Assembly: GCA_031459235.1 (NCBI GenBank)
Contig: JAVKIY010000025.1
Coordinates: forward strand, 1-39,454
Direction: 5' to 3'
DNA: 39,454 nt
From: Fervidifonticultor_A tertius
Lineage (GTDB): Bacteria > Sysuimicrobiota > Sysuimicrobiia > Sysuimicrobiales > Humicultoraceae
Under the pieces are notes generated by a model. The model had not been told where the DNA came from. It worked only from the letters and a program-made list of their open reading frames with translations, and ran no database searches. Shown here in pieces: positions 17,263 through 25,409 of this stretch. Within the stretch, counting starts at the first letter, position 1. Each line of letters starts with the position of its first letter. Made by a program: the position numbers and the translations under genes.

Positions 17263-17706
17263 ATGCGCGCGGTTGTCCAGCGCGTCCGGCGGGCCGAGGT
17301 GCGCGTCGGCGACGAGGTTGTCGGCGGCATCGGGGGCGGGCTGTGCGTGCTGCTCGGCGTCGCCGCCGGCGACGGCCCGGCGCAGGCGCAGGCGCTCGGG
17401 CACAAGGTCGCCACACTGCGCATTTTCGACGACGAGGCCGGTCGGCTGAACCGCTCAGTCCTGGACACCGGCGGTGAGGTGTTGGTCGTCTCCCAGTTCA
17501 CCCTCTACGGCGATACGAGCCGCGGCCGGCGGCCCTCGTTCGTGCGGGCTGCGCCGGCCGAGGTGGCCGAGCCGCTGTGCGAGGCGTTCGCCGCGCGGCT
17601 GCGCGAGCTCGGACTGCGCGTGGCCACTGGCCGGTTCCGCGCGGCCATGCTGGTCGAGATCCACAACGACGGGCCGGTCACGATCCTGCTCGACACCGAT
17701 GCGTGA
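17263..17706 (+). CDS. dtd: D-aminoacyl-tRNA deacylase
   Basis: Removes D-amino acids (and glycine from tRNA-Ala) from mischarged tRNAs in the cytosol. 147 residues, normal length. Starts MRAVVQRVRRAEVRVG, and contains SQFTLYGDTSRGRRPSF with the active-site region and NDGPVTILLDT near the C terminus. dtd after rsh is a conserved Firmicutes-like arrangement. Its last bases overlap the next gene by eight. Confidence 0.95.
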   Translation: MRAVVQRVRRAEVRVGDEVVGGIGGGLCVLLGVAAGDGPAQAQALGHKVATLRIFDDEAGRLNRSVLDTGGEVLVVSQFTLYGDTSRGRRPSFVRAAPAEVAEPLCEAFAARLRELGLRVATGRFRAAMLVEIHNDGPVTILLDTDA

Positions 17707-18322
17707 GGGTGCGCGGCTGCTCTTGGTGCGCCACGGCCGCCACGACTGGCTAGGTCCGGCGGACAACCGGATCGCCGGACGGCTGCCGGGCGTCTCCATC
17801 AACGCGCAGGGCCGGGCCGAGGCCGAGGCGCTCGGCCGGTGGCTGGCGGCGGCGCCGCCCGACCGCATCGTGAGCAGCCCGCTGGAGCGGACGATGCAGA
17901 CCGCGACGATCATCGGAGCGGCGACGGCGCGGTCCGTGGTCGCGGACGCTCGGCTCGTCGAGACCGATCTCGGGCCGTGGGAGGGCCTGCCGGTCGCCGA
18001 GATCGCCGCCCGCGATCCTGCGGGGTGGCGCGCCTGGCGCACCGCGCCGACCCGGGTAGCGGCGCCGGGCATCGAGCCGGTCGCCGCGATCGCCGAGCGC
18101 ATGGGCGCGGCCGCCGAGGAGTACCTGGGCCGCGGCGGGGTCACGCTGTTCGTGTCCCACCAGGACCCGCTCCTGGCCCTGTGCTGCCGGCTGCTCGGGT
18201 TGCCCCTGGACGCGATGCGGCGCCTGGAGATCTCGCCGGGCTCGCTCACCGAGTTCGAGGTCGTGCGGGGCGAGGCGGTGCTGGTGACCCTGAACGCGCG
18301 GCCGCCTGCGGTGCCCGCGTAA
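17699..18322 (+). CDS. Histidine phosphatase family protein
   Basis: Member of the phosphoglycerate mutase-like phosphatase superfamily, about 207 residues. The catalytic VRHGRHDW motif is near residue 11, SSPLERTMQTA near 60, LGPWEGLP near 93 and the second catalytic His in FVSHQDPLLA near 153. The substrate is unknown; small RHG enzymes include alpha-ribazole phosphatases and broad phosphatases. ATG at 17699 overlaps dtd. The last 77 bases overlap the end of the convergent livM gene on the other strand. Confidence 0.87.
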   Translation: MREGARLLLVRHGRHDWLGPADNRIAGRLPGVSINAQGRAEAEALGRWLAAAPPDRIVSSPLERTMQTATIIGAATARSVVADARLVETDLGPWEGLPVAEIAARDPAGWRAWRTAPTRVAAPGIEPVAAIAERMGAAAEEYLGRGGVTLFVSHQDPLLALCCRLLGLPLDAMRRLEISPGSLTEFEVVRGEAVLVTLNARPPAVPA

Positions 18323-19238
18323 GACCGGCCAAGATCCCTTTCGGCATGGTCAGCGACATGACCACCAGAATACCCCCGTAGATCGCTGGCGCCGGGACCG
18401 GGAGCTGCATGTAGTTCTTCAGTGCCACGTCGATCGCGCGGAGCGTGACCGCGCCGACCACCGGTCCCCACACCAAGCCGCTACCGCCGATCATCGCGGC
18501 GATGACGGGAAACAGGCTGCGCTCGATTCCGAGTACGACGGACACGTCGATGTAGCCCGAGTGCAGACCGAAGACTGCGCCAGCCAGTCCGGTCGGAGTC
18601 GCCCCGAGCACGAACGCGACCTGCTGGACGCGGAAACGGTCCACCCCAGCTGCGGCCGCGGCCAGCTCGTTCTCCCGCACAGCCGTCATCGCCATTCCTA
18701 ATCGACTGGACGCGAGCAGGGCGTTGAGGAGCAGGGAGGCGGCGGCCAGGGACAGGGTCAGGAGGTAGGCCGCTCGCAGACTCAGGTAGTGCTGGGCCGA
18801 GACGTAGAGGCCGTGGGAGCCCCCGGTGAGCTGCGGCAGGTTATCGACCGTTAGGCGGAGGAGCAGCAGCAGCGCAAAGGTGCCCACCGCGAAGTAGGCG
18901 CCACGCAGTCGTAGTAGCGGGTAGGCCAGCAGGACGGCAGAGATGGCCGCGGCGGCGCCTCCGGCGAGGGCGGCGACCGTCGAGCCGGCGGGGCCCAGCG
19001 CTGCCAGCAGTGGGACGCGCAGCAGCAGGAGGAACGTGACGTAGGCCCCCAGCCCGAAGAAGCTGGCCTGTCCCAGGTTGTAGAGCCCGAGAAAGCCTCC
19101 CAGCAGATCGTAGTTTGAAGCCAGCGTGATCAACAGAAAGGTGAACAGCAGCGCGGTCACCAGGTCCCTGGGCAGGATCCAAGGACCCGCCGCGAGCAAT
19201 AGCAGCGGCACGGCTGGAAGTGCGCGTCGTACGCTCAT
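18246..19238 (-). CDS. livM: Branched-chain amino acid-type ABC transporter permease LivM
   Basis: Second permease of a Liv-type importer, 330 residues with about nine to ten membrane helices. The family core includes YNLGQASFFGLGAYVTF and ENELAAAAAGVDRFRVQQVAF, the cytoplasmic loop that contacts the ATPase. The final 25 or so residues (after KGILAGLTRAP) are Pro/Arg/Ala-rich and not typical. They are encoded opposite the histidine phosphatase 3' end, which suggests the original stop was lost. ATG at 19238 overlaps the livH stop by four bases. Last gene of the five-gene liv operon. Confidence 0.92.
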   Translation of the reverse strand: MSVRRALPAVPLLLLAAGPWILPRDLVTALLFTFLLITLASNYDLLGGFLGLYNLGQASFFGLGAYVTFLLLLRVPLLAALGPAGSTVAALAGGAAAAISAVLLAYPLLRLRGAYFAVGTFALLLLLRLTVDNLPQLTGGSHGLYVSAQHYLSLRAAYLLTLSLAAASLLLNALLASSRLGMAMTAVRENELAAAAAGVDRFRVQQVAFVLGATPTGLAGAVFGLHSGYIDVSVVLGIERSLFPVIAAMIGGSGLVWGPVVGAVTLRAIDVALKNYMQLPVPAPAIYGGILVVMSLTMPKGILAGLTRAPQAAARSGSPAPPRPARPRTR

Positions 19239-20128
19239 CGCCCCTGCCCGGTCAGGATGGCGGCAGGCCGTAGCAGCAGCACCGCGAACAGCACCAGCAG
19301 GCTCATCATCGGTGACCAGATCGGCCCGGCCCAGAAGCCGGTGAACACCTCGGCCAGTCCCAGCGCGATGCCAGCAGCGAGCGCACCCGGCAGGTTCCCC
19401 ACGCCGCCTGCAGCGGACACGGTGAAGGCGATCATGGTCAGGCGTAGCCCCTCAAAGGGGTTCAAGGGGATCGCCATTACGAACAGCCCGCCCGAGAGCG
19501 CCGCCGCGGCGATGCCGATGGTCAGGACTGCCCGAGACACCCGTCTGGGATTCAGGCCGATGACCAGCGCGCCCGCCAGGTTCTGGGCTACCGCCCTGGC
19601 TTCCTTGCCGATGCGAGTCCGCGTCAGCAGCAGGTGTAGTACGCCGACGACGACCGCGACGATTCCCAGCACGGTCGCCCGCGGGCCCGAGACCACGACG
19701 TCGCCGAGCGCGAAAGACGAGATGCGCGGGTGCAGGGCGAAGATGGGCTGGGGTTCCACGTGGCGGGCCCAGTAGAATCCCAACATGGCCTCCAGCGCCA
19801 GGGCCAGACCGAAGGTGACCAGGATCGAGCTGACCAGGACTTCGCCGCTAGCCCGGCCGGCCATCGGCTTCAGCAAGACGGCCTCGAAGATCATCCCGAC
19901 GAGGAGAAAACCAGCCGCCACCAACCCGAACGCGGGCACCACCCCCAGCCCGAGGTGGCGGACCAACAGTGTGCTCGCGGCCGCGCCGAGCACCATGAAG
20001 ACACCGTGCGCCACGTTGAGCACGTGCGTCGTGGCCAAGATCAGAGAGAACGAGAACGCCATCAGAGCGTAGAGACCGCCCACGACCAGGCCCCCGACGA
20101 GCAGCTCGAGGAACAGCGGCAGGGTCAT
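19235..20128 (-). CDS. livH: Branched-chain amino acid-type ABC transporter permease LivH
   Basis: First permease of the Liv-type importer, 297 residues, about eight hydrophobic helices. Family segments are LVVGGLYALMAFSFSLILATTHVLNVAHG at the N terminus, split here only for recognition, plus GKEARAVAQNLAGALVIGLNP and TVSAAGGVGNLPGALAAG near the C terminus. ATG at 20128; it starts five bases after livF ends and overlaps livM by four bases. Confidence 0.93.
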   Translation of the reverse strand: MTLPLFLELLVGGLVVGGLYALMAFSFSLILATTHVLNVAHGVFMVLGAAASTLLVRHLGLGVVPAFGLVAAGFLLVGMIFEAVLLKPMAGRASGEVLVSSILVTFGLALALEAMLGFYWARHVEPQPIFALHPRISSFALGDVVVSGPRATVLGIVAVVVGVLHLLLTRTRIGKEARAVAQNLAGALVIGLNPRRVSRAVLTIGIAAAALSGGLFVMAIPLNPFEGLRLTMIAFTVSAAGGVGNLPGALAAGIALGLAEVFTGFWAGPIWSPMMSLLVLFAVLLLRPAAILTGQGR

Positions 20129-20133
20129 GGAGC

Positions 20134-20887
<754 letters not shown>

Positions 20888-20895
<8 letters not shown>

Positions 20896-21625
20896 CTGCG
20901 CCGCTCCGCGTACCGAGGTAGGCACCGACCACCCGCGGGTCGCGAACAACCGTCTCGGTGGGCCCGTCGGCGACGACCTGTCCATAGTTGAGGACCACCA
21001 GACGCGGACACGTGCGCGTGACGAGACGCACGTTGTGCTCGACCATCAGCACGGCGAGGTGCAGCTCGGCGTGGACCCGGCGGATGGTGTGGACCATGCG
21101 GTCAAGCTCCGCGGTGGTCAGACCCGACATCGCCTCGTCCAGGCAGAGCAGTCGTGGCCCCGTGGCCAGGGCCCGCGCGATCTCCAGCCGCTTGCGTTCC
21201 GATAGGTTGAGAGCGTGGGCGGGGAGCGTCGAGACACCGGTCAGCTCCACGAGATCGAGCAGCCGCAACGCGGCGTCCCTGGCTTGGCGCACATCGGTGC
21301 GCCCGTCGCGCCGGCCGAACAAGCATCCGACCGCCACGTTGTCCACCACACTCATCTGCGTGAACGGCTGGACGATCTGGAAGGTCCGCGCCAGCCCGAG
21401 GTGGCAGATGCGATGGGGGGGCAAGCCGATCACTTCCCGTCCCGCAAACCGCAGCCTGCCTCCGTCGGGACGTACGAACCCTGAGATGACGTGGAAGAGC
21501 GTCGTCTTGCCGGCCCCGTTCGGACCAATGAGCCCCACGATCTCGCCCTCGGCGACCGTCAGACTGACGCGGTCGAGTGCGGTCACCCCGCCGAACCGCT
21601 TACAAATCTGGACGACCTCGAGCAT
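20888..21625 (-). CDS. livG: ABC transporter ATP-binding protein LivG
   Basis: First nucleotide-binding subunit of the Liv-type importer, 245 residues. FGGVTALDRVSL precedes Walker A GPNGAGKTTLFHVISG. The signature region reads LSERKRLEIARAL, as is usual for LivG, followed by Walker B LLCLDEAMSGL. ATG at 21625, three bases after the substrate-binding protein gene ends. Confidence 0.92.
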
Positions 21626-21628
21626 CTG

Positions 21629-22858
21629 CTAGCGGCTGGGCCGCCGGTACGGCGCGTCGGCCAGCTCGCGCGGCCAGACGATGCGCACCCTCCCGTCCTG
21701 AATCTGCGCCACATAGGCGGTCTGGTTCCCATGCCCGTTGAGCGTGGCCCCGGCCAGCTTCAGGTCCCAGCTGAACTTGAACCGGCCGATGATGGTCGGG
21801 ACCTCAAAGTCCGGCCTGCGTAGCGTCTCGGCGATGGCCTCCCGGTCCAGGCTGGGCGTGCGTTCAATCGCAGTGCGGACGACATCCAGTGCGACGATGC
21901 GGTTGGCGACCCAGGGGAGGTCGTACGGATCCCGATTCATCTGCTCGAAAATCCTCTGCGAGCGGTCGTCCAGAGCCCGGCGGGCCGTGTAGGTAGCGCC
22001 CACGATACCCTCGGCGCCAGTGCCGGCCGCCTGGATGAACGGGAACGCGAGCGCACGGACGTACATTTCCCTGGGGCGCAGCCCGAGCTCCCGGGCCTGT
22101 CGGATGAACGCGATGGACGGGCCCGTCCAGAGTCCCAGGAAGACGACGTCGGGGTTGAGCGTCCGCCAGCGGGCCAGGATGGCGGAGAAGTCCGAGTGGC
22201 CGAACGGCACGACCTGCTGGTCGACGACGGTCAGGCCGGCCTCGCGCGCGTAGGCAATGGCGCCGCTGGTGACATCGCGGGTGTGTGCGGTGTCCTCGAA
22301 GACGAAGGCGATCGTCCGCAGTGGTGCTCCCTCCGCGACCGCCTGACGGACCAGGTCGAAGTAGTGGCGAGTCCACCAGATGCCCGGCGCCAGTGTCCCG
22401 AACAGATACCGGAAGTTGCGGGCAAAGATCGCGCGGTCATTGGCCTCCATCGCGACCATGGGGATGCGCAGTCGCTCCGCTACGGTTGACGCGCGCAGGG
22501 TGATCGGGCTGGTGGCCGGTCCGAAGAACAGCAGCACGTTGTCGGCGGCCGCCAGCCGCTCATAGAGCTCCACGGCCTTGTCGGCGGAGCTCTCGTCATC
22601 GTAGAGCATGAGCTCCACGGGCAGGCGGCGCCCCAGGGCCCGGACCATGAATCCACCCTGCTCGTTGACCACCCGTGCCCACTCCCGCATGAACTGCTGG
22701 TAGACCGGACCCCACTCGGCGGCGAACGGGCCGGTGACGGCCAGGGTACCACCCAGCTTGATGGTGGTTGGGGCCGGGCCGGCACTGCTCAGACCCACGG
22801 ACGTGGCGAGCACGACCATGACGGTCAGCGCGCGCACATACCGAAAGCGTCCTGTCAT
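21629..22858 (-). CDS. Liv-type ABC transporter substrate-binding protein (periplasmic-binding protein type 1)
   Basis: Extracytoplasmic receptor of the importer, about 409 residues. A signal sequence spans roughly residues 1-28 (TGRFRYVRALTVMVVLATS). The mature protein then starts with IKLGGTLAVTGPFAAEWGP, typical of type 1 binding proteins. There is no lipobox cysteine, so it should be soluble in the periplasm or secreted. The ligand could be an amino acid, a short amide or an aromatic acid; Liv-like systems are diverse. ATG at 22858 is chosen because GGAGG sits nine bases upstream. First gene of the operon. Confidence 0.88.
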   Translation of the reverse strand: MTGRFRYVRALTVMVVLATSVGLSSAGPAPTTIKLGGTLAVTGPFAAEWGPVYQQFMREWARVVNEQGGFMVRALGRRLPVELMLYDDESSADKAVELYERLAAADNVLLFFGPATSPITLRASTVAERLRIPMVAMEANDRAIFARNFRYLFGTLAPGIWWTRHYFDLVRQAVAEGAPLRTIAFVFEDTAHTRDVTSGAIAYAREAGLTVVDQQVVPFGHSDFSAILARWRTLNPDVVFLGLWTGPSIAFIRQARELGLRPREMYVRALAFPFIQAAGTGAEGIVGATYTARRALDDRSQRIFEQMNRDPYDLPWVANRIVALDVVRTAIERTPSLDREAIAETLRRPDFEVPTIIGRFKFSWDLKLAGATLNGHGNQTAYVAQIQDGRVRIVWPRELADAPYRRPSR

Positions 22859-22885
22859 GGCGGCATTCCTCCCGTAACGGACAGC

Positions 22886-22913
22886 GTCATAATGCCACAT
22901 CGGGCTATTTCAA
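22886..22913 (-). promoter_or_regulatory. Probable promoter of the liv operon
   Basis: On the minus strand TTGAAA (22913-22908) is followed 16 bases later by TATGAC (22891-22886). This would start transcription about 25 bases before the binding-protein start codon. The match is weaker than the other promoters here. The -35 overlaps the palindrome at 22908-22924. Confidence 0.4.
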
Positions 22914-22924
22914 ACGCTTTGAAA
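22908..22924. promoter_or_regulatory. Palindromic operator-like site upstream of the liv operon
   Basis: TTTCAAACGCTTTGAAA is a perfect inverted repeat of seven bases around CGC. It is AT-rich within a GC-rich genome and covers the predicted -35 of the liv promoter, as a repressor site would. It resembles sites of LacI-family type in style, but no regulator gene is adjacent and the odd spacing differs from classic LacI operators. Confidence 0.5.
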
Positions 22925-22998
22925 CTGGCTTCGGCACCTCTGGGTACCCTCCCTCCCGAGCGCCTGCGGTGGGCCGGTGCTGAACGGCGCGGGAGAGC

Positions 22999-23706
22999 TC
23001 AGGCCAAAAACGACGTCAGCAGCCGCCGCTCCAGCTCGCGGCTGATCTCCGTCAGGTCTTTGACGGTGTCCACCGCGCGCCAGTAGTCGCGCGAGCGGTA
23101 GGCGACGAGCAGCCGCTGCTCGGCCAGCGCCGGGAAGATGGTCGTCTCGTGATCGCCCACTTCGGGGAACCGCTCCACGGCCGCCCGCGACAGCACGTAG
23201 ACGCCCGCGTTGACCCAGTACGGCAGCGTCGGCTTCTCGTGGAACGCGATGACGCGGTCCTCGGCGTTGACCTCCACCAGCCCGTACTGGCTGATATAGG
23301 GGGTCAGGACCAGGGTCGCCAGTCCGCCGCTGTGCTGGTGGTGCGCGACGACCGGGCCCAGGCGCAGGTTCGTGATGACGTCGCCGTTCGTCGCCAGGAC
23401 GAGCTCGGGCGCCCCGGCGAGCAGGCCGTAGGCGCGCCGGATGGCGCCGCCGCGGCCCAGCGGTTGCTCCTCGACCGCGTAGGCGATCCGCAGGCCCCAC
23501 TTCTCCCCGGTGCCGAAGTAGTCACGGATGACCTCGTGGCGGTAGCCGCACGCCATGACGACCTCAACGATGCCCTGCGTCTGCAGCCAGTGGAGCTGGT
23601 AGGCCAGGATCGGCACGCCCAGGATCTCCACCATGGGTTTGGGCCGATCCTCGGTGTAGGGCCGCAGCCGCTCGCCCCGGCCGCCCGCGAGGATGATCGC
23701 CTGCAT
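22999..23706 (-). CDS. NDP-sugar pyrophosphorylase (sugar-1-phosphate nucleotidyltransferase)
   Basis: Transfers a nucleotide to a sugar 1-phosphate, as in mannose-1-phosphate guanylyltransferase or glucose-1-phosphate thymidylyl-/cytidylyltransferases. 235 residues, a bare catalytic domain without a left-handed beta-helix. The pyrophosphorylase loop is at the N terminus (MQAIILAGGRGERLRPYTE, then RPKPMVEI), and a metal-binding Asp is in LATNGDVITNLRL. The ATG at 23706 starts exactly at the conserved MQAII; longer frames would run into the hisS promoter. Exact substrates are not assignable. It lies alone between the liv operon and hisS. Confidence 0.85.
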   Translation of the reverse strand: MQAIILAGGRGERLRPYTEDRPKPMVEILGVPILAYQLHWLQTQGIVEVVMACGYRHEVIRDYFGTGEKWGLRIAYAVEEQPLGRGGAIRRAYGLLAGAPELVLATNGDVITNLRLGPVVAHHQHSGGLATLVLTPYISQYGLVEVNAEDRVIAFHEKPTLPYWVNAGVYVLSRAAVERFPEVGDHETTIFPALAEQRLLVAYRSRDYWRAVDTVKDLTEISRELERRLLTSFLA

Positions 23707-23784
23707 TCGCCTCGGTCCGCCTCCGCGTCCCTGGAGGACGCTGCGGGGAAGTTCGCCCGCCGCCGGGCGCGTTCCTGGCCGCGT

Positions 23785-23814
23785 TTGACAGCGCCGCCCC
23801 GCGCTCGCTAGAAT
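23785..23814 (+). promoter_or_regulatory. Sigma-70 promoter of the hisS-aspS operon
   Basis: TTGACA (23785-23790), 18 bp, TAGAAT (23809-23814). Transcription would begin near 23821, giving a leader of about 290 bases before hisS, which carries the T-box element. Confidence 0.85.
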
Positions 23815-23820
23815 GCCAGC

Positions 23821-24091
23821 AAGCACGCCGACCGTCATCGGCAGGCCGGCGACGACGGGAAGAGTAGGCCCCGGCGCTCCCAGAGAGAGGGCGCCACTGT
23901 GACGGCTGCAACCGCCCTCGAGCTACCCGGGGTCCGAACGACACCCCTGAGCCGGCGACGGGCCCGGGCCCGTCCGGGGACGCCCGTGACCGCGTGGAGG
24001 GTCCGGCCGCCGTGGTGGCCGGGAACCAGGGTGGCACCGCGGGAGGCGCAACGCGCCCCCGTCCCTGCGGGACGGGGGCGCGGCTCTTTTT
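23821..24091 (+). promoter_or_regulatory. T-box leader RNA of hisS-aspS
   Basis: The tRNA-sensing leader is recognised by the T-box sequence AGGGTGGCACCGCG (24028-24041) and a competing terminator downstream. Stem I can be drawn. The lower helix pairs GCCGGC (23845-23850) with GCCGGC (23951-23956). An upper helix pairs GGCCCCGG (23867-23874) with CCGGGGTC (23927-23934). The specifier loop lies between them, with AGAGTA on the 5' side and CGAACGACAC on the 3' side. The codon in standard register after GAAC is GAC (Asp, 23940-23942), followed by A. CAC (His, 23942-23944) overlaps it by one base. AGGG (24028-24031) can pair with CCCT (24063-24066) to form the antiterminator. The stem assignments are by eye. 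Confidence 0.9.
24052..24091 (+). terminator. T-box intrinsic terminator before hisS
   Basis: A perfect 14-bp stem (24052-24065 with 24069-24082) with a TGC loop is followed by GCTC and five T residues. Its 5' arm contains the CCCT needed by the antiterminator, so the two structures are mutually exclusive. This is the expected off-state of the T-box when the cognate tRNA is charged. Confidence 0.9.
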
Positions 24092-24110
24092 GCCGCAGGG
24101 AGGGAACGCG

Positions 24111-25409
24111 ATGGCGACGATCCAGGCGCCGCGAGGGATGCGCGACATCTTGCCCGGCGAGGTCGAGCGGTGGCAGGCGCTGGAAGCTCGCATCCACGAC
24201 CTCGCCGCGCGCCACGGGTTCCGCGAGATTCGCACCCCGGTGGTGGAGCACACCGAGGTGTTCCAGCGGACCGTGGGCGAGGCCACCGACATGGTCGAAA
24301 AGGAAATGTATACGTTCACCGACCGCGGCGGCCGCTCGCTCAGCCTTCGGCCGGAAGGCACCGCGGCGGTCATGCGCGCCTACCTGGAGCATGGCCTGCG
24401 CCAGCAGCCGCAGCCGGCGCGGCTCTATTACATCGCGCCCATGTTTCGCTACGACCGGCCGCAGAAGGGCCGCTACCGCCAGCACACGCAGTTCGGCGCC
24501 GAGGTCATCGGCAGCGCGCACCCCGCCGCGGACGCCGAGGTACTGGTGCTGCCGATCCGGCTCATGCAGTCCCTGGGCCTGACCGAGATCGAGGTGCGTC
24601 TGAACAGCGTCGGCGACGCGGTCTGCCGGCCCCGGTTCCTGGAGGCGCTGCGGGCGTACTTGCGCCCGCGCGCGGCGGAGCTGTGCGAGGACTGTCGGCG
24701 GCGGTTGGAGCGCAATCCCCTGCGCGTGCTCGACTGCAAGCGCGAAGGGTGCCACCGGATCGCACAGGGCGCGCCGTCGTCGATCGACCACCTCTGCGAG
24801 GCGTGCGCGGCGCACCTGGAAGGGGTACGGCGGCAGTTCGACCTCCTCGGCGTGCCCTACCGCCTCGACCCGTCGATCGTCCGGGGGCTCGACTACTACA
24901 CGCGGACCGCGGTGGAGGTCTTCTCCGTTCGGCTGGGCGCCCAGAACGCGATGTTCGGCGGTGGCCGGTACGACGGGCTCGCCGAGCAGCTCGGGGGCCC
25001 GCCGACCCCTGGCGTCGGCTTCGGGTTCGGCATGGACCGCTTGCTGCTCGCGCTCGACGGCGAGGGCGGCGCGCCGGCCGCCGACCGGCAGGTGCAGGTG
25101 ATGGTCGTGACCATCGGGCCGGCGGCGGCCAGCCGGGGCGTGCAGGTCGCCGACCGACTCCGCGGTGCCGGCCTGCGCGTCGAGACCGATCTGCTCGGCC
25201 GCGATCTGCGCGCGCAGCTCAAGCACGCCGACCGCGTGGGGGTGCGCTACGCGGTGCTGCTCGGCGACGACGAGTTGCGCTCGGGGGTGGTGATCCTCCG
25301 GGAGATGGCGAGCGGAGAGCAAGCCAGCGTGCCGGAAGAGGGCGCGGCGGCGGCGCTCGCGGCGCGCCTGGCCGCGCCGCCGGCGGCGGGGAAGGGGAGA
25401 TGGCGATGA
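24111..25409 (+). CDS. hisS: Histidyl-tRNA synthetase
   Basis: Class II synthetase that charges tRNA-His. 432 residues. N-terminal APRGMRDILPGEVERW, motif 2 region MFRYDRPQKGRYRQHTQFG, HisRS-specific LDPSIVRGLDYYTRT, GGGRYDGLAEQLGG, motif 3 GFGFGMDRLLLAL, and a C-terminal anticodon-binding domain with LRGAGLRVETDLLGRDLRAQ-like sequence. ATG at 24111 has GGGAGGGA directly upstream. Expression is gated by the T-box leader. It overlaps aspS by four bases (ATGA). Confidence 0.97.
   Translation: MATIQAPRGMRDILPGEVERWQALEARIHDLAARHGFREIRTPVVEHTEVFQRTVGEATDMVEKEMYTFTDRGGRSLSLRPEGTAAVMRAYLEHGLRQQPQPARLYYIAPMFRYDRPQKGRYRQHTQFGAEVIGSAHPAADAEVLVLPIRLMQSLGLTEIEVRLNSVGDAVCRPRFLEALRAYLRPRAAELCEDCRRRLERNPLRVLDCKREGCHRIAQGAPSSIDHLCEACAAHLEGVRRQFDLLGVPYRLDPSIVRGLDYYTRTAVEVFSVRLGAQNAMFGGGRYDGLAEQLGGPPTPGVGFGFGMDRLLLALDGEGGAPAADRQVQVMVVTIGPAAASRGVQVADRLRGAGLRVETDLLGRDLRAQLKHADRVGVRYAVLLGDDELRSGVVILREMASGEQASVPEEGAAAALAARLAAPPAAGKGRWR

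Noticed and set aside
23707..23838. An N-terminal extension of the nucleotidyltransferase up to 23838
   Set aside because: It would cover the hisS promoter, and the conserved protein starts exactly at MQAIILAGG (23706).
23942..23944. Purely His-specific T-box reading CAC
   Set aside because: CAC is present but lies two bases off the standard register, is followed by C rather than a purine, and TGGC does not suit the usual tRNA-His discriminator; kept only as a possible second reading.
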